Source of the DNA: Didymodactylos carnosus
Taxonomy: Eukaryota; Rotifera; Eurotatoria; Philodinida; Philodinidae
Reading direction: 5' to 3'
Length of the DNA: 24,431 nucleotides
Assembly (NCBI GenBank): GCA_905250885.1
Contig: CAJNOQ010002421.1
Location: 1-24,431 of the forward strand
The notes beneath the pieces were generated by a model, which did not search any database, was not told the origin of the DNA, and saw nothing but the letters and a program-made list of their open reading frames with translations. A program made the position numbers and the translations under genes. Each line of letters opens with the position of its first letter. Within the stretch, counting starts at the first letter, position 1. Below are positions 1 through 8,970 of the stretch, piece by piece.

Positions 1-163
1 AGAACGATTTACTCTCATTTCGGAGAAACTCGGAGAGTGATTTACTCCGATTTTGAACAAAATCAAGAACGGTTTACTCGTAATTTGAGAAAAGATAAGA
101 ACGATTTACTCCGAATTTCGGAGAAACTTGAGGGATGATTTACACCGATTTGGGTTTTTTCGA
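1..163. repeat. Degenerate ~33-bp tandem repeat, five copies
   Basis: Five adjoining units of 32-33 bp start at 1, 34, 66, 98 and 131. The shared core is GATTTACTCCGA followed by a TTTCGGAGAAAC-like second half; units 1 and 4 are the closest pair. The array probably continues beyond the left edge of the window. Copies differ at many positions, so this is an old minisatellite or satellite fragment. Open frames across it are side effects of the repeat and have no protein-like character. Confidence 0.75.
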
Positions 164-717
164 ATACTAAAGTGCTGCTTTCTCCGAAAACTGATATTAA
201 ATGTGTTCTTTGAAGAAGCTTTCTTAATCGACTTAAATGACTTAAAAATGACTGAAAAAACCAAACGAAAAGAGAAATAACATCATCTTTCACTCGTCCA
301 ATGCTCCTGCCTGCTCTGTTCTTACTCGGATCCTGTTCATTTCCTAACAGCAAAGTTAGAAAAACTGAACTGTAAATACATTATCCAAATGTTCAAAAAT
401 TGTCTTCTTTCACTAAAATTTCAAAACAATCAACGAAGACATATACAGGATCTTACGACTAAGGGAAATTTCGCTGAAAATCGAATTTTGCCAGAGATGG
501 TTTCAAATATTCGACTTTTCATCGAACAGTTTGTGACTGAATGAACAGAGAATGAAGCAATGAAAGTAAAGTGAATAGGCAGACACAAACTCACTTACTA
601 AAAGTAGACGTCACCATGAGTTCGGAGAATCAGGGGCTTATTTTTTGAGACGTTACTTCCAGTTTTGAGGATCTTTCTCCCATTTTTGGATTTCCCAACC
701 TCTTCGCGCCACCGCTG
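164..717. other. No gene recognised
   Basis: AT-rich sequence between the tandem repeat and the first recognisable adenylation-domain codons. The frame used by the downstream pseudogene stays open back to about 661, but the residues there do not resemble the usual N-terminal part of an adenylation domain. Homology therefore appears to stop near 715. This could be an unseen splice junction or an insertion or deletion breakpoint. Confidence 0.4.
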
Positions 718-1398
718 CATGTTAAGCAAGGTGATATTTTGTTTCAATGTGTTCAATGGAGCATTGAAATGGTGATCGGAAAATTTTCAATACTCTTATG
801 TGGTTGTATTTATTGTCCATTAAATCCTGCTCACCCGTCTGAGCGTTTAGAGACACTGATTAGCGATATTTCTCGGACACTGCTTATTTTGCATTCCACA
901 ACACACGACAAGCTTAACACAATTTATTGTCAAATCAATTTGAAACAGGTTTTGTTTACTTCAAACAGAATCACTGCTGCGAGATGAATCAACTGACGGC
1001 TATACAAATAACGCCTAATGATTTGGCGTATTTTCTCCAAAATTCCGGATCGACCGGAAAACCAAAAACTATCCCGTATCAATTCATTCACTTATTGAAT
1101 TTAATATTTATAATTCAGATGATATCTGTATACAAGTGAATGCTTGTACATGGACTGTACATTTAATTTACAATTAACAATTACCTGGTTCATTAACTAT
1201 TGGTTCGACATTAGTGCTGTTAAAGCCTAGTGGAAATATAAATATTGCATATCTAGCACACACAATCGAACAAAAACAAGTAACCAAAATAACAGCTGGT
1301 ACAGTAACGGCAATGATGCTATGTGAATATATTCAATTACGTAGCAAATGATGAAAACTTTGACTGCCTCAAAATAATAAGAAATTTCAGTTTACTAG

Positions 1399-1454
1399 GT
1401 AAGTAAACTTGCTTTGTATGTGGACACTAGCTACAAAGTCTTTCCTCTTTACAG
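1399..1454 (+). other. Spliceosomal intron in the adenylation-domain relic
   Basis: The donor is CTAG|GTAAGT and the acceptor is TTTCCTCTTTACAG. The length is 56 bp, identical to the first intron of the metalloprotease gene in this window. Adenylation-like coding sequence stops at the donor. A short coding-like stretch (VTEALRVVIE, one frame off) resumes after the acceptor. The intron shows that the gene had been adapted to a eukaryotic genome before it decayed. Confidence 0.7.
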
Positions 1455-1849
1455 AAAAGTCAGAGTTACTGAAGCATTGAGAGTAGTGATTGAATGTAGG
1501 GTTTCAGCAGAGAAGCATTTTTAAGATAGCTTGAAAACCTGTTTGATTGTTGACCAGACGCACGAAATTCAAACTCTCTGCACTACTTTATTTTTGGCTT
1601 TTTATACAAGAATCGATAGAACTTTCACGCTAATCAAGAATACTAGCTTTTTAACTTACTAGACCAAATTTTAGGTGAAAAAAATTCGAAAAACTTTAAG
1701 AATCTCAAAACCGGAAAGTCGGCTAATTTTTGAACAAAGTGGAATAATCCAGTGCCAATTCAGTTTGAAACCTAGAAATTGTGTTTTTCATAATCAGCGT
1801 TCAAAAGTGAATGCAGAAAACTATTTTTCCAAGTTTCAAGTCAAAATTT

Positions 1850-2575
1850 CAACTTTTAGCGCCATTGTGCTGATGGGTCACCTTGTATACCTATGTAGCT
1901 TTTTTGGCTGGAAGATATAACCATATTTCACATGCCATTAGAACCGCAATTTAAGGAGAACAAAAGTATGTTGTGCCCTTTTCGAAATTCCTTTTCGCTT
2001 CGAAGATTATTGACTTTTATTGAAATTGACAAATTTTCAACAGAATAAGACCCTGCTGATGGTTCTATGATTATTTATCGCCGAAATATTCGATTTGGAT
2101 CAGGATGCCGATGGACTTTTCACGTTTTGAGTGGATGTGTGAATGTGGAAACGTCAGCAAGGTTCTCGTCGTCTTCGTTTTCTGCAGACTTAAATGTTCT
2201 ATCGATCTAAAATGATTTTGAGAAAACTGTTTTTAAACCTTTCCTAATTCTGAAAGTGATTCTGTCGACTTCTACATCTTTTTTTGCGTTGAGAACCAAA
2301 TTTTTATAAAGTCTGAATTAAAATTGACGGTTTTATTTAAAAATGACTTGTCCAATTTTGGGGAAAAGTGACTAAATTTCAATAAAACTCAATTATTTTC
2401 GAAACGCGAAGAAATTTCGGGCAAATAGAGCACAACGTACTTTTGGTCTCTATCGAATGGCGATTCTAACGGCATGTAAAATATGGTTATATCTCTTATC
2501 CGGAAAACCTTGATAGGTATACAAGATGACGTCAGCACATTTAACACTCTTGCGTTGCACAGTTGGCGCTTAGCT
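1850..2575. repeat. Imperfect foldback (inverted repeat) inside the adenylation pseudogene
   Basis: The left arm, about 1850-2030, recurs in inverted form at about 2370-2575. Clear paired blocks are TTGTATACCTAT (1883) with its complement ending near 2524, GATATAACCATATTT (1914) with its complement near 2480, and a CATGCC-TTAGAA block next to it. An outer GCGCCA block and an inner block around TTTTATTGAAATT extend the pairing. The arms differ by many substitutions and indels, so the element is old. The centre has no coding capacity. It is probably a non-autonomous DNA transposon that helped split the pseudogene. Confidence 0.65.
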
Positions 2576-3061
2576 GTTTGCGTTTCTGTTTTTAATCTAT
2601 TTCATACGCTTTATTTTGTTAATGCGTAAAATGGTACTTTGGAAAAGTTCATTAGGATAGAAGCTAGCTTGCCCAACTGCATAGGATCTGAAATCTTTTT
2701 ATCTATGTGATTCACTATCAGATTTTAAAATATCAGATCATATCTGTCATACTTTGTTCCTTGCCATTTTAAAAGTGAATCATTGAAAAACAATATATTG
2801 TTCAATCAGCATTAAATTTAAATGACAATGCAAAAGTCAATAACCTTTATGGTTTAACTGAATATAATATTGTAATTGGATCTGAAATTAGAAGTCCAAG
2901 AAAATTAACCAGTACAACAAAAGTTATGCCACTTGATTATCCAATGCCTGGTGTTTAATGCTACATTTTAAACGAATAAAAACAATCGAGTGCTACTGAA
3001 GAAGTGGGAGAACTGTATATTAGTGGTAAGTAGAATAATTAAGCAAATCTAAATCTTTTAG

Positions 3062-3950
3062 TGCAAAAGTCTAAAACGACTACCGATCTTTGTCCGATCA
3101 CTTAAGGGGGAGGTCCCCCATTTAAATTTTTCTCTAACGCTCCCAGTTTGTAGAGGACACTTCGAAGTATATGTCCTGACGTTTTTTCCGTTTACTGACG
3201 TTATTTGGCTGAGAAAAAAATTAATTACTTAAAAAAATACTGTTAAATTTTTGAACAAGGTATTATTATTAAAAGAACTCCTCTCCATTCTCCATTCATC
3301 ATAAAAGCTTGATTCTTGCCTAGATCGATAGAGAAATGTGTGGAGAATATTTATTAAGAGAAAATATGCAAGAATTTTTGTACTTTCCTTCTGAACCACC
3401 CGCCAACGCAAAAAAGTGCTTTCCTTCTTGATTTTTGAGTCGTCGATGAGTCATAGATAAAAACTTGTGTGGCTAATTCTTTTTGTCAAATTAAAGCTGG
3501 AAAAACGTTTATTATCAAAAGACAGAACTTCTCTAAAACTTTGGACCGCAAGCTTTTAGTCATTTTGCAGTCGACTGCACTGTTGAGGTGTCGCTGGGCA
3601 ACAGTAGAGTAGAGTAAATATATGAAAAAAAATCTACTGTTTCACAGTAGTAAACCATGAAACTCTTGATTGGTTAAGTGTTCTTTTTAACATACAAATG
3701 TACACATACAAAAAAACATACAAAACCTAGTCCAAAACCTCCCTCACTGAGACTTAATAATACATTCTCAAAGCGTATATTCATCAAAAGTAGACCTATA
3801 ATCGCTGCGAATATCATGGATAAGTAAACAAAACATGTGAAGTTATTTATTTCACATTCTCATAGCATTTACTCTGCTCGACTCTGAATAAGGCAGCAAA
3901 CGTTCAGTGTTAATTTTTAGCGTTTACTTTGAACGTGAACACTAAAGCAC
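3062..3950. other. No gene recognised; small hairpins only
   Basis: No convincing coding sequence was found on either strand. Small palindromes are visible: GGGGGAGGTCCCCC near 3105, GCAGTCGACTGC near 3567, ACTGTTG pairing with CAACAGT near 3580-3605, and CTACTGTTTCACAGTAG near 3632. None has a recognisable function. The open frame on the minus strand at 3229-3411 has no family resemblance. Confidence 0.4.
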
Positions 3951-4513
3951 GTTGGCGTTTCTTGAACGGGAACGCTAAACGTGACGTTCTCTGAATGGGA
4001 ATTTTATTTTATATGACCGGTCTTGATCTTGTGTGGAGTGAATACTATTGCAAAACATTATATAGCAATTTCAGCTAGCAGTATAGCAAGTGAAACAGCT
4101 TTCTCCACTGCCAATTGCATTTAGTGAAAAATCAACGCTCATCCGATTCCAAATGGGTTACGATAACGAAGGAAAAAGTTACGGAAATTGTTTGGACGGA
4201 GGAACTTCGGTTCCACTACAGGAAAAACTAGTCTCCCAGTCAGGAAGTCGGCGATCTACTCTTGGAAGAATCAATGTCTTGATCAGAGAATCAAGAGGTA
4301 TCCGTCTTACATTGCAATAATCTGGTCACTGCCGTAAGCAGACCATCTGCAGACCACTAGAGTTTCTATTGATCAGATAAGACCAAGCAGAAATATATAT
4401 GTTCGTAAGAACAGAAGTTTATATTTACTACAGACGATATGAACACCGTTCGTATAAAAAAAGCTCACGTTCACTAGTGCTCTAGCATTCAAGGAACGCC
4501 AACGTGACCTTTT
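3951..4513. repeat. Probable inverted-repeat element with GCACGTTGGCGTT ends
   Basis: CACGTTGGCGTTTCTTGAA near 3951 is matched in inverted form by the sequence ending near 4513. Weaker pairing continues inward, with an AACGTGA block in both arms. Just outside and inside the left arm, GAACGTGAACACTAAA and GAACGGGAACGCTAAA form a diverged direct repeat. The interior holds a 76-codon frame (4090-4320) that lacks an ATG start and any recognisable domain. Most likely an old non-autonomous transposon. Confidence 0.45.
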
Positions 4514-5116
4514 ACAGTATTCTACCTAAAGCTAATTATTCAATTAGGTCTTGGTTGTTTAGAAAATCAAGGATCTCTAGAAAACTCGAAAGGGGTTTAG
4601 GGGATTTTGAGATTGTTGGATCTCTGGAAAACGAACAAAGGCTTAATTAAACAATCGGTGCCGATCAACCCATGTAGTTAGGTGTCTGGTTTAAAATAAA
4701 GTACAGCTTGAAGTATATTAAAAAATCTTGAGAAAAATTTGAGAGTTATTTTTGGTACGGTAAGACTTGGAAACAAGTTGTTTTTAGTTGAACTACTCCC
4801 TCAATCTCACTCTTTACCTTTCTCTATGGACCTTTCATATAATATAATCCTTTTGAGTTATGTTTTTGGTTTTGTTATTGTATTTTTTTCCTTCTTCTTG
4901 TCCAATATGTCTAAAAGGGCTCGATCGTCGGAGCCTATTCACATCTTATATGAAGGAGAAATGTTATTCCCATTCACAAAATAATCAGGCTTTTTTTAAT
5001 TCCAGATGAGTATTAAATACCGGTTTATTTCATATAGCTCTGACATGCACAATATTGTCTTAAAAATATCTTTTTAAAGTTACATTAAATGAACAAAAAA
5101 GAACACCAGATAATGC
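4514..5116. other. No gene recognised
   Basis: AT-rich DNA with no supported exon. GATCTCTAGAAAACTCG near 4571 and GATCTCTGGAAAACGAAC near 4620 are a short imperfect direct repeat. The plus-strand frame at 4739-4984 is hydrophobic only because of T-rich sequence and lacks an ATG start. Confidence 0.35.
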
Positions 5117-5478
5117 ATTAGAAAATTTGGTGCCTGCTCCGCGCTGAACCAAATTGGATAAAAATTGGGCACCAGGTGCAAAATTTGTTGGTGAATCCGA
5201 CAGCGGGTTCCTTATAATTAGATCTTCACTTCTTTTTTGGCGTCAACATAATCAACGTGGTTTTTGCCTAAATTTTATTTAGCTCATTGGCGCCTTTGTT
5301 TCAACCAATGAGCAAAATAGAATTTAGGCAAAAACCACGTTGATTATGTTGACGCCAAAAAAGAAGTAAAGATCTAATTATAAGGAACCCGCTGTCGGAT
5401 TCACCGACAAATTTTGCACCTGGTGCCCAATTTTTATCCAATTTAGTTCAGCGCGGAGCAAGCACCAAATTTTCTAAT
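5117..5478. repeat. Near-perfect 362-bp foldback hairpin element
   Basis: Two arms of about 174 bp face each other across a 13-base loop at 5291-5303. The arms start with ATTAGAAAATTTGGTGC and differ at only about six positions, roughly 96-97 percent identity by eye. The innermost pairs are GCTCATTGG with CCAATGAGC. A transcript from either strand would fold into a very long, nearly unbroken double-stranded RNA. No coding sequence and no clear target-site duplication were seen. A miniature inverted-repeat transposon is the most likely origin; a small-RNA precursor is possible. Confidence 0.9.
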
Positions 5479-5586
5479 GGTGCGGCGTAAACCTGACGAT
5501 TAATTGACTTTATCAATACAATAATTATATTTCTTCTCATATGTCGTGCATTAGAGCATCTTTTAAGCGAAAAAGAGCAGTAAACG

Positions 5587-5694
5587 TTAAGCATTAAGTT
5601 GTTCGACTTGCGATGTCAATTTCCGAATATTCATTGATAAATCACTGAACTGAGACATAAGTTTTTCCATTGCTTGTACTAAAGCGGAGACGTC
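5587..5694 (-). CDS. Candidate terminal exon, helical/coiled-coil tail
   Basis: On the minus strand an acceptor (AACATTTTAG) is followed by 35 codons and TAA. The peptide begins DVSALVQAMEKLMSQF and ends LTSQVEQLNA. Hydrophobic residues spaced three or four apart suggest an amphipathic helix or coiled coil. It lies downstream of the metalloprotease gene on the same strand. Its style resembles the end of that gene's exon at 6321-6409 (SQIEDILLD, RQISQRTVEQ), so it may be the original or an alternative last exon. A roughly 620-bp gap with no sound donor separates the two. The coding character is good; gene membership is inference. Confidence 0.5.
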   Translation of the reverse strand, partial: DVSALVQAMEKLMSQFSDLSMNIRKLTSQVEQLNA

Positions 5695-6320
5695 CTAAAA
5701 TGTTAAAAAGAAATACGTATGTCGTGGGCTCGAACAGGTTTTCCATAATATTTATTTGAAATTTGTCATATGAGGAAACAGTAACCGTGAGTCAGATATT
5801 GTCGGAAATGTTTCTTCTTCGAACTTCCGCTACAACGAAAACTCTCTCTCAAGAAATACACTCTCGGTCAAAGAAGTCAATTTTCGTCAAAAACATCGTA
5901 TTGAGATGTATACAGGGTTATACAGCCAAAAGTGTTTACTTTCAGAGTCTGTATGGGTTTCTACATCATATAGAAATTTTCATGATTTAAAAGCATTGAG
6001 AAAACTATAAAAAAATGTTTCAAAATATCTCGCTCGGTTAAGTTGTAGTACCAAGTTTTGGCTACATTTTGAGGTGACCTCAAGTATTTTAGCACTTAAA
6101 ATAATCAAGAAGTCTTCGCTGCATGAACATTTAATCTTTATTTTAGAATGAACAACTCTGGGTAAACTCAACACTTGAGACTCAAATTTTATTGTCACTC
6201 CTGTAAAATAAGACATACAATATGGGATAATTTTATCAAGATTGAATGTAATGACTGACCGATAAAAATAGCTTTCTGACATGGAAGAGGTCCTAAGGCT
6301 GCCAACATAACTCTCTCTCA

Positions 6321-7010
6321 TTATTGTTCAACAGTACGTTGTGATATTTGTCGGAAGGATCGTACGTCTAAAAGAATATCTTCAATTTGACTTGATGTTG
6401 CTTCTTCATCTGTAGGAAATTTTAATAATAAGGATTTCTATACAAATAATTTTTTTACACCGTAAAGTAAGTTCATAAACGATGTTTACTTGATATTTCG
6501 TAAATCTGTACGGCTTTTAGATCTCTGGTTAATCCATTCAATAAAATATTCTGTTTTCTTGAAACATCAGTTTTGTAGACGAGTTTCTGACTAAGTATTT
6601 TCCGATGAATCATTTAGAGATTTAAAAATAGTTATTTTTATGTAATTTTATGTCATTAAACAGAGCATGTCCGAAAATATATGAGACTGTATTTGAATCT
6701 TACTTTCGGAATTTTTCCAACTTTTGTCTTTGTGATTGTGCATACTTCATCATTGCAAACTCTGAAACATCCAATACAAAGAATAACACTTAGCGTGATA
6801 GCAATTAGCAAAGTAAATACTTACAGGTTTCCATCACAATCATCTTCTGTTAGGCAGTCGTCACCTGGACAATGTCCTTCCCATGCACACGTATAAGTAT
6901 CTTCAAAATAGTATTCAAGTACAACGGTAAATACTGTTACGTGAATCATATGTCAGAAAAGTAATTTTTGAGAGCTTCGTTTATCTCGGATCTCAGACGC
7001 AGATCATCAT
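6321..7010 (-). CDS. 3' exons of the MMP-like gene: Cys-rich module and helical tail, frameshifted
   Basis: Four exons in consistent phase: 7010-6825, 6761-6704, 6586-6490 and 6409-6321 (TAA). Introns are 63, 117 and 80 bp with GTAAGT, GTAAGA and GTAAAC donors. The first exon encodes LRSEINEALKNYFSD, then, in a different frame, HVTVFTVVLEYYFEDTYTC. A CATATG at 6947-6952 looks like a duplicated AT; removing two bases restores the frame and also the phase of the next splice junction. The cysteine-rich module (CAWEGHC, then spaced single cysteines to NDEVC) has six Cys and crosses the 63-bp intron. The remainder (KLVYKTDVSRKQNILLNGL to RQISQRTVEQ) is helical and rich in polar residues. A hemopexin domain, usual at this place in MMPs, is absent. 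The exon structure is well supported; the module's function is unknown to me. Confidence 0.7.
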
Positions 7011-7143
7011 CTACAGAATCTTTTCAAGGTAGGACGGAAACTTCTAACTAGAAGCACTTTCGCTACTATATCAATTCTTTTAAAAACTAATAGTTTTTTG
7101 CGACGAATCAGAAAGTATTATGAGTGTATTGGAAGAGTCATAC

Positions 7144-7977
7144 CAGCATCGTTTTTGCCATACAAATATTGAATGTTGGTCTGATCGATGGGGGCCAATA
7201 CTTCGGATCTTTGTTTTAACTGATAGTTTGGATGCATGATTGATTGTTTGCTCTTTATATGATCAAGACCTAGTGCATGTCCGATTCCGTGTAGCACGAT
7301 AAGAAACATATTAACTTCAGTGTTTGATGTTGAGTTAAACCTGATGAAACAAAAATAATTATGAAACTTTAATCTCTCTCATTTCTCGTTACTCACGAAT
7401 CTGTCCATTTGGCGTCATAATTTAAGTGGATGCGACTGTCGTGGGGTTGAAATGCATGTGCCACAGATTGCGCATCGAACGGATAGGCATCGCCATGATC
7501 GTCATTTTCAAATCCCAACACGATATCGGCTGTACAATCATCACACACTCTTGCGAATTTCAGTGGCGTATGTTTGGACCATTCATTGAACGCATCCTCA
7601 ACAAGATTAATTTGTTGACTCTCACTAATGTCATCGACATATGAATCGATACGATATTTAAGATTGAATCGAGGCCATATGGTGGACATCAATTGGTGTG
7701 TTCGAGACTGACTTGGCTTGTCCACAATAGCGCACCGTGGTAATTTCATAACGGCTAGGGTTGCCGCATCAAGAATACCAGTCTCATTCAAATCAAAGTA
7801 TTGTTGGAAGCTTTTAATCATTTTATTTAGACTCTCGCTACATTTAACTTTCGATGAAGAACACGAACTATAACCATAACGTTTGAAATAGTCAAGCGCC
7901 TTATCCTCCTGGTCATTTCCACAGCATGGTGAAGATATGACAGGAATTAACAGCAACAGCAAAGTCAACATATGCAT
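7144..7977 (-). CDS. Matrix metalloproteinase-like protein (M10A), catalytic Glu replaced by Gly
   Basis: Secreted zinc endopeptidase family acting on extracellular proteins. There are two exons, 7977-7397 and 7340-7144, joined by a 56-bp intron (GTGAGT donor, TTTCATCAG acceptor). The ATG at 7977 was chosen because a hydrophobic signal peptide (MHMLTLLLLLIPVISS) follows at once; an in-frame ATG at 8088 would bury it. Residues about 48-80 are the peptidoglycan-binding-like prodomain. PRCAIVD (Cys82) is the cysteine switch. HGDAYPFD, AHAFQP and IHLNYD (His161, Asp163, His174, His184) match the structural zinc and calcium site. The active-site helix reads HGIGHALGLDH (His211, His215, His221) where the family has HExGHxxGxxH, so the catalytic Glu is Gly212 (codon GGA at 7286-7288). 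SIMHPNY is the Met-turn. All zinc ligands remain. It is a pseudoenzyme or an early pseudogene. A 5'-UTR intron may end at 7989 (TTGTTTTTAG). Confidence 0.9.
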
Positions 7978-8316
7978 TTTTACAGGAACTAAAAACAAGC
8001 AAACAGTACATTGGTCATTTTCGGTCGCGTAATTTCTTAGTGAAGAATAATGTTGTATCAAAGTGTGATACATGTGGTTGAATGACATAGTCGCACACGT
8101 TTTTCATGAGATTGTTGTCTTTACAACTACAGTGTTTGTATCTAACTGGTGATCTAGTTTCTACTGGAAATGTTAGTTTATTATACGATTGTATCAGATA
8201 GGATCCTGCTGTTATAATGTAGTATAGCGTTGTTCGCTTAAATTTAAACGAAAACTGTCTTCGTTCAGGATCGTAGAATATACGAAAAAAGTTCTTTTAT
8301 TGTTGACGTGCACAAG

Positions 8317-8324
8317 TGACGTCA
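8317..8324. promoter_or_regulatory. CRE/ATF-type octamer TGACGTCA (distal 1)
   Basis: TGACGTCA lies at the centre of the 14-bp perfect palindrome AAGTGACGTCACTT (8314-8327), about 340 bp upstream of the proposed MMP-like start. The octamer is the consensus for CREB/ATF bZIP factors and is close to AP-1 sites, which are well known in animal MMP promoters. Function here is inferred from motif and position only. Confidence 0.35.
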
Positions 8325-8529
8325 CTTTCTTGTTAAAATAGAAGAGGGTGATGAATAGCGCTTGATAGTAGCCGAGAGAAAGTAGAAGTAAAATGATGGC
8401 GTTGTAAATGAAGCGGCCAACAAATGCTGCTGATGGGGGAAACGTCCATATTCCAATAATTCAGAACTAAATTAAAAATTCTGGCTACCTACTGAATGTC
8501 CTTGGATCGAGAGGGCGATATGATGAAAA

Positions 8530-8537
8530 TGACGTCA
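8530..8537. promoter_or_regulatory. CRE/ATF-type octamer TGACGTCA (distal 2)
   Basis: Second exact TGACGTCA, about 550 bp upstream of the MMP-like start and 213 bp from the first. A third copy at 2527-2534 lies at the edge of the foldback in the adenylation pseudogene, which warns that the motif can also arrive with repeats or occur by chance. Confidence 0.25.
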
Positions 8538-8773
8538 AAAATCTAATAAGGTTTCAACTTTGGGTGACTCATACACATATTGGCTCATAACCTCTTTGTT
8601 CATAAAAAAGTTTACACTAACCTGAAATACTTCTGTTGTATTGTTTGATATAAAGTATGTGTTTACATCAAGTATTTAAAGATGTGCTATCGTTGACAAG
8701 AAAGGCAGAAAATAAATAGATCATTTGATATGTATGGGTAATTTCTCAGTTCGATGACAAATTCTGGGAAAAA

Positions 8774-8970
8774 TATTATTACACAGTTTTTCTCTACGGG
8801 AAAAGAAATACATCAACATGAGTTTGTTGATGCAATAACAGGAAAGGAGAAAATATCAGTTATTACCGTGTTATATTTTAGTGACTGATATTCTTTCGTT
8901 TCCTGCTATTGCGCCAACAAACTCATGTATGTATTTCTTTTCCCGTAGAGAAAGACTGTGTAATAATATA
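8774..8970. repeat. 197-bp foldback hairpin
   Basis: The left arm, from TATTATTACACAG, pairs with the right arm ending at TGTGTAATAATATA. The longest identical block is TCTCTACGGGAAAAGAAATA. A few substitutions and a 3-base indel separate the roughly 90-bp arms, and about 20 central bases remain unpaired. No coding sequence. Probably a miniature inverted-repeat element. Confidence 0.8.

Larger units (their letters stand above)
718..3061 (+). pseudogene. Broken NRPS-type adenylation (AMP-binding) domain
   Basis: Adenylation domains activate an amino or carboxylic acid as the acyl-AMP, usually inside non-ribosomal peptide synthetases. Pieces appear in the correct family order. 718-987 encodes GDILFQCVQWSIEMVIG and then GCIYCPLNPAHPSERL. 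A frame change near 985 leads to the A3 ATP-binding motif SGSTGKPK (about 1050). 1187-1351 encodes a GSTLVLLKPSG-type core segment and ends in TGA. 1353-1398 continues in a third frame and stops at a GTAAGT donor. A 56-bp intron (1399-1454) follows, then a short coding stretch to about 1515. Some 1.27 kb of unrelated DNA, including a foldback, separates this from 2788-3025. That last part carries A5 (NNLYGLTE) and A6 (GELYISG), interrupted by TAA twice, and ends at another GTAAGT donor. Frameshifts, stops and the insertion make it a pseudogene. No condensation or carrier domain is visible. Substrate cannot be inferred. Confidence 0.88.
8089..8773. other. Region upstream of the MMP-like gene
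   Basis: No coding sequence is recognised. It precedes the minus-strand metalloprotease gene and probably holds its 5' UTR and promoter. It contains two TGACGTCA octamers, listed separately. No clear TATA box or initiator could be assigned. Confidence 0.4.

Noticed and set aside
1..163. CRISPR-like repeat array
   Set aside because: Units are directly adjoining and degenerate with no unique spacers, in a eukaryotic context. It is a tandem repeat.
4090..4320. 76-codon frame inside the 3951-4513 inverted repeat as a transposon protein
   Set aside because: Too short, no ATG start, no transposase motif or other recognisable domain.
4739..4984. Hydrophobic plus-strand frame suggesting a membrane peptide
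   Set aside because: Hydrophobicity follows from T-rich codons, there is no ATG start, no splice context and no family resemblance.
5980..6321. 113-codon minus-strand frame starting right after the MMP-like stop
   Set aside because: Composition is ordinary for random AT-rich DNA, it has no family resemblance, and it lies in the gap between two real exons.
7426..7644. Plus-strand frame across the metalloprotease catalytic exon
   Set aside because: Shadow of the minus-strand coding exon.
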